A DNA stretch of 64,000 bases, taken from contig NZ_WWCK01000003.1 in assembly GCF_009857435.1 (NCBI RefSeq), positions 434,001-498,000 of the forward strand, in the 5' to 3' direction. Shown one piece after another: positions 57,416 to 64,000 of this stretch. Made by a program: the position numbers and the translations under genes. The notes under the pieces were generated by a model, which searched no databases, was not told where the DNA came from, and was given only the letters and a program-made list of their open reading frames with translations. This stretch comes from Duganella rivi (GTDB taxonomy: Bacteria; Pseudomonadota; Gammaproteobacteria; Burkholderiales; Burkholderiaceae_D). The stretch's first letter is position 1. Each line of letters starts with the position of its first letter.

Positions 57416-58419
57416 AGCTCAAGCACATCGTATTGGCGGCGCTTGCCGCCGGCCTGCTGGCCGCCCTCACCGGCTGCAAAGAAAAAGCGCCTGACCAGAT
57501 ACGTATCGCCATGGTGGTGAAAAATCTGGGCAACGGCTTTTTCGATGCTGCCCATAACGGCGCCAAGGACGCGGCCACGGAATTGAAGAACGTGGAGATC
57601 ATCTACACCGGCCCCACCACGCCCAGCGCGGAAGGCCAGATTGAGATCATCAACTCGCTGATCAGTCAAAAAGTGAACGCCATCGTCATCTCGGCCAACG
57701 ATCCCAATGCGCTGGTGCCGATTACGAAGAAGGCCATGGCGCGCGGCATCAAGGTGATTTCCTTCGACAGCGGCCTCGCGCCTGAAGGCCGCTTGATGCA
57801 ACTGAACCCCTCCAACGCCGACTTGATCGGCTTGAAGCAAATTCAAATGGCAGCAGACGCCATTGGCGGTGAAGGCGAAATCGCTATCTTGTCCGCATCG
57901 GCGCAAGCCACCAACCAGAATATCTGGATCAGCGTGATGAAAAAGGTGCTGGAAAAACCGGAGTTCAGCAAGATGACATTGGTGGCGACCGTGTACGGCG
58001 ACGACCAATCGGACAAGAGCTACCGCGAGGCCATCGGCCTTTTACGCAGCAATCCGCATCTGAAAGCCATCATTGCTCCTACCACGGTGGGCATCAACGC
58101 AGCCAGCAAGGCGGTGGTCGATGAGCACCTGGTCGGCAAGGTGTTTGTGACGGGACTGGGCTTGCCGTCCGAGATGGCAGGCCACGTCAAGAGCGGCGCG
58201 GTGCGCGAGTTCGCGATCTGGAACCCGATCGATCTCGGTTATGCGGCCACCTATGCGGCCTATGACTTCGTGCAGAAGCGGCCCACGGCACATCCGGGCG
58301 GCAGCATCTCCGCTGGCCGCATGGGTAGCATCGCTATCGACGCTAAAGGCGAAGGCGCAATGGCGCCGCCGTTCACCTACGATAAAAGCAACGTCGACAA
58401 ATTCTCCAAGATCTTCTGA
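57412..58419 (+). CDS. rhaS: rhamnose ABC transporter substrate-binding lipoprotein
   Basis: The TTG start at 57412 overlaps the rhaR stop and follows GGAGG. The product is 335 residues. The lipobox is in LAALTGCKEKAP. The type-1 periplasmic binding fold begins IRIAMVVKNLGNGFFDAAHNGAKDAA, with DSGLAPEG and later IIAPTTVGINAASKAV. It captures rhamnose and delivers it to the RhaPQT permease. The lipid anchor at the membrane is unusual for Gram-negative sugar-binding proteins. Confidence 0.85.
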   Translation: MKLKHIVLAALAAGLLAALTGCKEKAPDQIRIAMVVKNLGNGFFDAAHNGAKDAATELKNVEIIYTGPTTPSAEGQIEIINSLISQKVNAIVISANDPNALVPITKKAMARGIKVISFDSGLAPEGRLMQLNPSNADLIGLKQIQMAADAIGGEGEIAILSASAQATNQNIWISVMKKVLEKPEFSKMTLVATVYGDDQSDKSYREAIGLLRSNPHLKAIIAPTTVGINAASKAVVDEHLVGKVFVTGLGLPSEMAGHVKSGAVREFAIWNPIDLGYAATYAAYDFVQKRPTAHPGGSISAGRMGSIAIDAKGEGAMAPPFTYDKSNVDKFSKIF

Positions 58420-58431
58420 GCTGGAAGTCCT

Positions 58432-59949
58432 ATGACCACGAATACCACCCCGGTTCTGCAGTTGGCCGGGATCTGCAAGCGCTTTGCGGGCATCGTCGCG
58501 CTTAATAACGTCGCATTGACGGTGTGCGCCGGTGAAGTAATGGCGCTGATCGGCGAGAACGGCGCGGGCAAATCGACTTTAGTTAAAACGCTGACCGGGA
58601 TTTATCAACCGGATGAAGGCAGCGTCACGCTGGCCGGCCAGCCGGTGGCCTTCGCCAGCGTGCAGGACGCCATGCAGGCCGGGATCACCGCCGTGCACCA
58701 AGAGACGGTGATGTTTGACGAACTGACGGTGGCGGAGAATATCTACGTCGGCCGCCAGCCATGCCGTGGTGCGCGCATCGACTGGAAACGCATCGAGGCG
58801 GAAGCCGAAAAACTATTCGCGCGTCTCGAGGTGACGCTGCCGGTACGCGCCCGCGTAAAAGACTTGAGCGTGGCGCAGCGCCATTTCGTGGAGATTGCCC
58901 GCGCGTTGTCGCAAGATGCGCGCGTGGTGATCCTCGACGAGCCGACTGCCTCCCTGTCACAGCGCGAGATCCAGGAGCTGTACCGCATCATCGGCCAGTT
59001 GCGCGCTGCCGGTACGGCGGTCATCTTCATCTCGCACAAATTTGACGAAATTTTCGCCGTGGCCGACCGCTACACCGTGCTGCGCGACGGCCAGTTTATA
59101 GCGGAAGGCGCACTGGCCGATATCACTGAACCTGAGTTAGTCGCGTTGATGGTAGGCCGCGCCGTGAAGGAAGCTTATCCCAAGGCCGACGTCACGCCCG
59201 GCGACGTGGTGCTGGAAGTACGCAACTTCCGCCACCCTACCGAGTTTGAAGACGTGAACTTCACGCTGCGGCAAGGCGAGATCCTCGGCTTTTACGGCTT
59301 GGTCGGCGCGGGCCGCTCCGAGGTGATGCAGGCCCTGTTCGGCCTCACCTCGGGCGTGAGCGGCGAGGTTCGCATGCACGGCAAGCTCGCCGTTATTGAC
59401 TCGGCGGCAGATGCCATCGCCCACGGCATCGCTTATGTGCCGGAAGACCGCCAGCACCAAGGCGCGCATTTAACGCTGCCGATTCTGCACAATATAACGC
59501 TGCCCATCCTGTCGCGCGTCGGTTTCTTCCTGCGCGGCCGCCGCGCGCAGGAGACAGCGATTGCGCGCCATTACGCCGAGCAGCTGGAGTTGAAAGCTGC
59601 GCATCTCACGCAGCATGTGTCCGAGCTTTCGGGCGGCAATCAGCAAAAGGTCGTGCTGGGAAAATGGCTGGCGACCAATCCCAAGGTCATCATCCTCGAC
59701 GAGCCGACCAAGGGCATCGACATCGGCTCCAAGGCCGCCGTACACCGCTTCATCGGCGAGCTGGTAGCGAAAGGGCTGTCGGTAATCCTGGTGTCGTCCG
59801 AACTGCCTGAAGTAATGGGCCTCGCCGACCGCATCATCGTCATGCACCAAGGCCGTATTGACAGCGAATACGCGCGGGCCGACGCCACGCCGGAGTTGAT
59901 CGTCGCCGCTGCATCCGGCTGCGCACTGCCGCTGGAGGAATGCGTATGA
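58432..59949 (+). CDS. rhaT: rhamnose ABC transporter ATP-binding protein (double cassette)
   Basis: This 505-residue protein has two ATPase halves. The first has GENGAGKST, Q-loop VHQETVMF, signature LSVAQRHF and VVILDEPTAS. The second has degenerate Walker A GLVGAGRSE, signature LSGGNQQK and VIILDEPTKGIDIGSK. This is the standard layout for ribose/rhamnose-type importers. It lies 12 bases after rhaS; its last codons overlap the permease start. Confidence 0.9.
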   Translation: MTTNTTPVLQLAGICKRFAGIVALNNVALTVCAGEVMALIGENGAGKSTLVKTLTGIYQPDEGSVTLAGQPVAFASVQDAMQAGITAVHQETVMFDELTVAENIYVGRQPCRGARIDWKRIEAEAEKLFARLEVTLPVRARVKDLSVAQRHFVEIARALSQDARVVILDEPTASLSQREIQELYRIIGQLRAAGTAVIFISHKFDEIFAVADRYTVLRDGQFIAEGALADITEPELVALMVGRAVKEAYPKADVTPGDVVLEVRNFRHPTEFEDVNFTLRQGEILGFYGLVGAGRSEVMQALFGLTSGVSGEVRMHGKLAVIDSAADAIAHGIAYVPEDRQHQGAHLTLPILHNITLPILSRVGFFLRGRRAQETAIARHYAEQLELKAAHLTQHVSELSGGNQQKVVLGKWLATNPKVIILDEPTKGIDIGSKAAVHRFIGELVAKGLSVILVSSELPEVMGLADRIIVMHQGRIDSEYARADATPELIVAAASGCALPLEECV

Positions 59950-60929
59950 AGGCGCTGCTGAAAATGCGCGAGACGCAGCTGGCGCTGTGCATCGTGGCAT
60001 TGATTACGCTGGTCGGCATGCGCGCGCCGGTGTTTGTCACGCCGTCCAGCCTCGCCAACCTGCTGACCGATAGTACGCTGCTCATCATGCTGGCGCTGGC
60101 GCAGATGCTGGTGATCGTCACGCGTGGCGTCGATTTATCGATGGCGTCCACGCTGGCCTTGGCGGGCATGATGTCGGCCCTGCTGGCGGCACGCTTCCCC
60201 GCCCTGCCCTTGATCGCCGTGGTGCTGGCCGCATTAGGCATAGGGCTGCTGCTTGGTCTGATGAACGGCTACTTGATCGGCTACCTTGTCCTGCCGCCGA
60301 TCGTCGTCACACTCGGCACCATGAGCGTGTATCGCGGCATGGTGTTCGTGCTGTCCGGCGGCGCGTGGGTATCGTCGCACCAGATGCCTGCAGAGTTTAT
60401 CGCCTTCCCCCTGGCGCGCCTGCTCGGCGTCACGCACCTGGTCTGGATCGCCGCGCTGACAGTGCTGGCAGCATGGTACGTGGCGCGGCATAGCCGCTTT
60501 GGCCGCGACCTGTACGCCATCGGCAATGCGCCATCATCGGCGCGTTATGTCGGCATTCCGATTGCGCAGCGGCTGCTGTGGACCTACGGCCTGTCCGGCG
60601 CGATGGCCGGCTTGTGTGGCTACCTGTGGGTGGCGCGCTACGCCGTGGCCTACACCGAGATCGCCTACGGCTTTGAATTTACCGTGATTGCGGCCTGCGT
60701 CATCGGTGGCGTGAGCATCGCCGGCGGTTGCGGCAGTGTGGCCGGCGCGGTGCTGGGCGGCTTGTTCCTCGCCGTGATCGGCAACGCGCTGCCGGTGGTG
60801 AAGGTATCGCCGTTCTGGCAAAGCGCGCTGACCGGCATCGTGATCCTTGCCGCAGTACTGATCAATGCCCGCAACGGCAAACAAGGCGGCCGCCAAATCC
60901 TGCCGCTGCATGGAGGGCGCACCGCGTGA
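59946..60929 (+). CDS. rhaP: rhamnose ABC transporter permease 1
   Basis: This 327-residue protein begins MKALLKMRETQLALCIVALITLVG; ATG at 59946 is preceded by AGGA, and an ATG two codons upstream is possible. About ten membrane helices, with the branched-chain/ribose permease signature (ILVITRGVDLSMAST-like LVIVTRGVDLSMAS and VIGGVSIAGGCGSVAGAVLGG). It pairs with RhaQ in the channel. Confidence 0.88.
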   Translation: MKALLKMRETQLALCIVALITLVGMRAPVFVTPSSLANLLTDSTLLIMLALAQMLVIVTRGVDLSMASTLALAGMMSALLAARFPALPLIAVVLAALGIGLLLGLMNGYLIGYLVLPPIVVTLGTMSVYRGMVFVLSGGAWVSSHQMPAEFIAFPLARLLGVTHLVWIAALTVLAAWYVARHSRFGRDLYAIGNAPSSARYVGIPIAQRLLWTYGLSGAMAGLCGYLWVARYAVAYTEIAYGFEFTVIAACVIGGVSIAGGCGSVAGAVLGGLFLAVIGNALPVVKVSPFWQSALTGIVILAAVLINARNGKQGGRQILPLHGGRTA

Positions 60930-61924
60930 ATACCACGACCATGTCATCGTCCCGCTACATCATCGCAGACCGGCCGGGCCTCCGCATCCGCACAGCGCTG
61001 GGCCGGCGCGAATGCTTGCTGGCGCTATTGCTACTGGCCGCCTTCATCGCCAACGGCATCTTGCTGCCTACCTTCCTGGACCTCGACAACCTCGCCGACG
61101 GCACCTTCAACTTCAGCGAAAAAGCGCTGATCGCCTTGCCCATGGCCCTGCTGATTATCTGCCGCGAGATCGATATCTCCGTCTCCGGCATTCTTGCGCT
61201 GTCTTCGGTCGCCATGGGCCTCGCCAACGCCAACGGCGCGCCGCCGGAAGCGCTGCTGCCGATCGCCATCGCCACCGGCACGGCGTGCGGCTGCCTGAAC
61301 GGCGTGATGGTCACGCGTTTCGGCCTGCCGTCCATCGTCGTCACGATCGGCACGGTGTCGCTATTCCGCGGCCTTGCCAGCGTGGTGCTGGGCGACCAGG
61401 CTTACACCGGCTACCCGCAGTTGATGGCCGACTGGGGCCAAGGCTACTTCTTTGACGCGGTGCCGCGCGAGTTCGTCATTTTGCTGGGCTGTGCCGCTTT
61501 GTTCGCGGTGGTGCTGCATGCCACCAGTTGGGGGCGACGCATCTACGCCATCGGTAACAACCCCGTGGCCGCGCGCTTCTCGGGCATTGCCGTGGACCGC
61601 TACCGCCTCGCGCTGTTCATGCTGACGGGCGCCATGGCCGGACTGGCGGGCTATCTGCTCACAGGCCGCATCGGCAGCACACGCCCCAACATCGCCATGG
61701 GCTGGGAGCTGGAAATCATCACCATGGTGATACTCGGCGGCGTGAGCATCGCCGGCGGTGCGGGCACTATCGCGGGCGTGATGCTGGCCGTGCTCACGCT
61801 GGGCACCGTCACCTATGGCCTGTCGCTGGCCAACGTTCCCGGCATCTACATGACCATCGTCATCGGCGTGCTGCTGTTGGCGACCATCGCCTTGCCACGC
61901 CTGCTGCGCGGACGAACAAAATGA
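60926..61924 (+). CDS. rhaQ: rhamnose ABC transporter permease 2
   Basis: This 332-residue protein starts with GTG at 60926, overlapping the rhaP stop (GTGA); an ATG at 60941 is an alternative. It has about ten helices with the permease signature (LIICREIDISVSGILALS and VILGGVSIAGGAGTIAGVML). It completes the RhaSTPQ importer. The stop overlaps the kinase start by 4 bases. Confidence 0.88.
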   Translation: MNTTTMSSSRYIIADRPGLRIRTALGRRECLLALLLLAAFIANGILLPTFLDLDNLADGTFNFSEKALIALPMALLIICREIDISVSGILALSSVAMGLANANGAPPEALLPIAIATGTACGCLNGVMVTRFGLPSIVVTIGTVSLFRGLASVVLGDQAYTGYPQLMADWGQGYFFDAVPREFVILLGCAALFAVVLHATSWGRRIYAIGNNPVAARFSGIAVDRYRLALFMLTGAMAGLAGYLLTGRIGSTRPNIAMGWELEIITMVILGGVSIAGGAGTIAGVMLAVLTLGTVTYGLSLANVPGIYMTIVIGVLLLATIALPRLLRGRTK

Positions 61925-63294
61925 CACTGCCTCAAGACGCCACCATCGTGCTCGATATCGGCAAGACCAACGTCAAGTTGGTGCTGCTCGATGCCGCTGG
62001 CGAGGTGCTGGCAGAACAGCGCAGTCCCAACACCATCGTGCGCGACGGCCCGTATCCGCATCATGACACGGAGCGCATTTGGGAATGGATGCTGGATGGG
62101 ATGCAGTCGTTTGCGCGGCAAGCGCATGTCAGCGGCATCGTTCCCGTCACGCAAGGCGCGACCGCTGCATTGGTTGACGATGAAGGTTTAGTACTGCCAG
62201 TACTGGACTACGAATACGAACTACCGGCATCGCAGCAGGCGCATTACGCGGTGGAGCGGCCGCCCTATTCCGCCACGCACTCACCGCTGCTGCCTGCGGG
62301 CTTGAATCTCGGCCGCCAATTGGTGTGGCAGTCGCTGGCCTTCCCCAGGCAATTCCGCCGCGTGCGCCACATCCTCATGTATCCACAATACTGGGCGTGG
62401 CGTCTGTGCGGCGTGCCTGCCAGCGAAATCACATCGCTCGGTTGCCATACCGACTTGTGGCAGCCGTCGCGCAAGCAGTTTTCATCGCTGGTCGATCGCA
62501 TGGGCTGGAGCAGATTATTTGCACCGCTGCGGCCCGCATGGGCGCCGTTGAACGTGCTGAAACCGGAACTGGTGCTGCGTACCGGCCTGCCTTCCGATTG
62601 CCGGGTACTATGCGGCATCCATGATAGCAATGCATCGCTGCTGCGCCACCTGTCCAGCAGCACGCCGCCCGCCGTGCTCTCGACTGGCACGTGGGTGATT
62701 GCCGCTGCTCCGGGCCTGCCACTGGACGGCCTGCGCGAACAAGCCGACATGCTCGCCAACAGCAACGCGCTAGGACAAGCCGTGCCCTGCATGCGCTTCA
62801 TGGGCGGGCGCGAATTTGCCGAACTGGCAGGCAGCGAGGTCGAACCATGCAGCATCGCCGACCTGCACTCACTGATCGAACGAGGCACGCTGGCCGTACC
62901 CAGCTTCTCCAGCGCCGGCGGCCCTTTCGCCCACCGCGCAGGCTTCATAAAAGGCCCTCCGCCAAGCAGCGCTGCACAACGCTACGCCCTAGCCACCCTG
63001 TACTGCGTCCTGATGAGCGACTACTGTCTCGATGCGCTTGGCGTCAACGCCGACGGCGCAGCCATCGTCATCGAAGGCAGCTTCACTGCCAACCCATGGT
63101 TTGCGCGGCTATTAGCGTCGCTACGGCCTCGCCAGCAGATCAGCACCACCGACGACAGCAGCGGCACCACCTGCGGCGGCTGGATGCTGCATCACTGGCG
63201 GCGCACGCCCACCAGCCGCAAGAAAATCGCCACGCCAGTCCAGCTGCCCGGCTGGGACGACTATAAGCAACAGTGGCTAAAGGTCTTACTTTAG
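61921..63294 (+). CDS. rhaK: rhamnulokinase (FGGY family)
   Basis: This 457-residue protein begins with the phosphate-binding loop VLDIGKTNVKLVLLD. FGGY-type motifs follow: PVLDYEYELP, LGCHTDLWQPS, CGIHDSNASLL, LSTGTWVIAAAPG and a C-terminal VIEGSFTANPWFARLL. It phosphorylates L-rhamnulose with ATP to give the aldolase substrate. In rhizobia RhaK is also required for the transporter to work. It is the last gene of the rightward operon. Confidence 0.88.
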   Translation: MTLPQDATIVLDIGKTNVKLVLLDAAGEVLAEQRSPNTIVRDGPYPHHDTERIWEWMLDGMQSFARQAHVSGIVPVTQGATAALVDDEGLVLPVLDYEYELPASQQAHYAVERPPYSATHSPLLPAGLNLGRQLVWQSLAFPRQFRRVRHILMYPQYWAWRLCGVPASEITSLGCHTDLWQPSRKQFSSLVDRMGWSRLFAPLRPAWAPLNVLKPELVLRTGLPSDCRVLCGIHDSNASLLRHLSSSTPPAVLSTGTWVIAAAPGLPLDGLREQADMLANSNALGQAVPCMRFMGGREFAELAGSEVEPCSIADLHSLIERGTLAVPSFSSAGGPFAHRAGFIKGPPPSSAAQRYALATLYCVLMSDYCLDALGVNADGAAIVIEGSFTANPWFARLLASLRPRQQISTTDDSSGTTCGGWMLHHWRRTPTSRKKIATPVQLPGWDDYKQQWLKVLL

Positions 63295-63335
63295 ATTCTG
63301 GCGGCATCGCGAAAAATCGCGCTAGACTATGGCTT

Positions 63336-64000
63336 ATGGCCATCTACGACACCTTCAAGAATCGCACCGATCAGGCGCTGCCTAAACTGGCGCCGGCGGA
63401 GATCAAGCGCATACAGCGCTTTGGCAAACTTGTGTGCTTTCAAGACGGCGAACAGCTGTTCGAAGCCGGGATAAGCTACTTCGGCATGTATGTGGTGCTC
63501 AAGGGGGCGATCTGCATCAGCCGTCACGATGGCCTGGGTAACGAATCCATCATCACCGAGCATGGCCCCGGCGAGTTTGCCGGTGAAATCAGCCAGTTGG
63601 CCGGCGCGCCAACGCTGGTCAACGGCCATGCCATCGGCCAGGTGGAAGCGCTGACGCTCAGCATAGAGTCGCTGCGCGCGCTGATTATCGCGGAAGCGGA
63701 ACTGGGCGAGCGCATTGTCCGCGCCTTCATCATCCGCCGCGTAGAGCAGATCGAAAACAAGGATGGCGGCTTGGTGCTGGTAGCCGCGCCAGGCCATCCG
63801 AGCATGCACGCCTTGCAAGGATGGTTAAATAGTAACGGCCTGCCACATCGCGTGCTTGATCCGCGCGAGGACGAACAGGCACGCGCACTGTGCGAGCATT
63901 ATCAGCCGCAAACGCAGGACTGGCCGCTGGTGGTGTGTCCTAACGGTGACGTCAAGCGCAACCCGAGTATCGTGACGCTGGGCCGTTGTCTCGGCACCTT
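63336..64000 (+). CDS. cyclic-nucleotide-binding / thioredoxin reductase-like protein (partial)
   Basis: An open frame from ATG at 63336 runs off the window (221 residues seen). Residues about 20-130 are a cAMP-binding-type domain (IKRIQRFGKLVCFQDGEQLFEAG, HGPGEFAGEISQLAGAPTLVNG). Then a stretch (VLVAAPGHPSMHALQGWLNSNGLPHRVLD and WPLVVCPNGDVKRNPSIVTLG) resembles the linker preceding FAD/thioredoxin-reductase domains. It is likely a redox enzyme with a regulatory cap. The end is outside the window. Confidence 0.68.
   Translation, partial: MAIYDTFKNRTDQALPKLAPAEIKRIQRFGKLVCFQDGEQLFEAGISYFGMYVVLKGAICISRHDGLGNESIITEHGPGEFAGEISQLAGAPTLVNGHAIGQVEALTLSIESLRALIIAEAELGERIVRAFIIRRVEQIENKDGGLVLVAAPGHPSMHALQGWLNSNGLPHRVLDPREDEQARALCEHYQPQTQDWPLVVCPNGDVKRNPSIVTLGRCLGT

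Noticed and set aside
1-64000. tRNA, rRNA, CRISPR array or insertion sequence
   Set aside because: No cloverleaf, rRNA-like stretch, regular repeat-spacer pattern or transposase was seen by eye; only a covariance-model search could exclude small RNAs.

Overview
The window is GC-rich chromosomal DNA from a betaproteobacterium, most likely an Oxalobacteraceae relative (Massilia/Duganella/Janthinobacterium group). I infer this from PEP-CTERM proteins, an NsrR-controlled ncgABC-nirK type cluster, a rhizobial-type rhamnose operon and betaproteobacterial membrane proteins such as DUF2818. No rRNA, tRNA or CRISPR array was seen. No gene-free stretch exceeds about 300 bases.

Left flank (1-2664): a cut redoxin-like gene, an exported VOC protein with an exported ABM monooxygenase, and a betaine-type binding protein.

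Prophage (2676-13958): the most notable feature. It is an 11.27 kb element flanked by a complete dif site (2665-2692) and a hybrid site (13931-13958). The hybrid keeps the XerC arm and central hexamer but has a different XerD arm, the signature of elements that integrate through host XerC/XerD. The cargo is not a filamentous phage but a tailless PM2-like (corticovirus) virus. It has a 274-aa double-jelly-roll type capsid protein, a 206-aa FtsK/HerA-like packaging ATPase, an HUH replication initiator with paired tyrosines, a membrane-anchored lambda-R-like endolysin, many one-helix membrane proteins and several tiny genes of 22-57 residues. Two plus-strand HTH genes lie at the two ends and become neighbours when the element circularises. 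A tyrosine recombinase (13958-15133) abuts the right site but lies outside the element.

15.4-20.1 kb: two PEP-CTERM proteins flanking a 1051-aa subtilase.

20.1-37.2 kb: a nitrite/nitric oxide/copper island. It holds NsrR, two NsrR-like operators, a two-domain multicopper oxidase, two cytochromes c and NirK (order as in Nitrosomonas ncgABC-nirK). These are followed by a CusBA-like metal efflux pair, ResB/CcsA cytochrome c maturation genes, DUF2818, a Met/His/Cys-rich small protein, a TonB receptor, a CECC BNR protein, a thioredoxin-like protein, hemerythrin and alternative oxidase. Together they would reduce nitrite, load heme and copper, and keep respiration running when NO is present.

37.4-40.8 kb: an unusual two-gene unit. 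One gene encodes an 897-aa protein that appears to join a peptidoglycan amidase, a papain-like peptidase and an alpha/beta hydrolase. The other encodes a membrane protein with a coiled coil and a SPOR-like end.

41-51.8 kb: RlhA-type U32 protein, a DUF1111 diheme protein with two discoidin domains, an ECF sigma/DUF1109 pair with a SigF-type promoter in front of a Lys/Met-rich exported peptide, and a divergent propeller histidine kinase/NarL regulator pair.

51.9-63.3 kb: a complete L-rhamnose pathway. rhaD-rhaI-rhaM-DUF1080 runs left and rhaR-S-T-P-Q-K runs right from a shared control region with paired operator-like repeats. The window ends inside a cyclic-nucleotide-binding/thioredoxin-reductase type gene.
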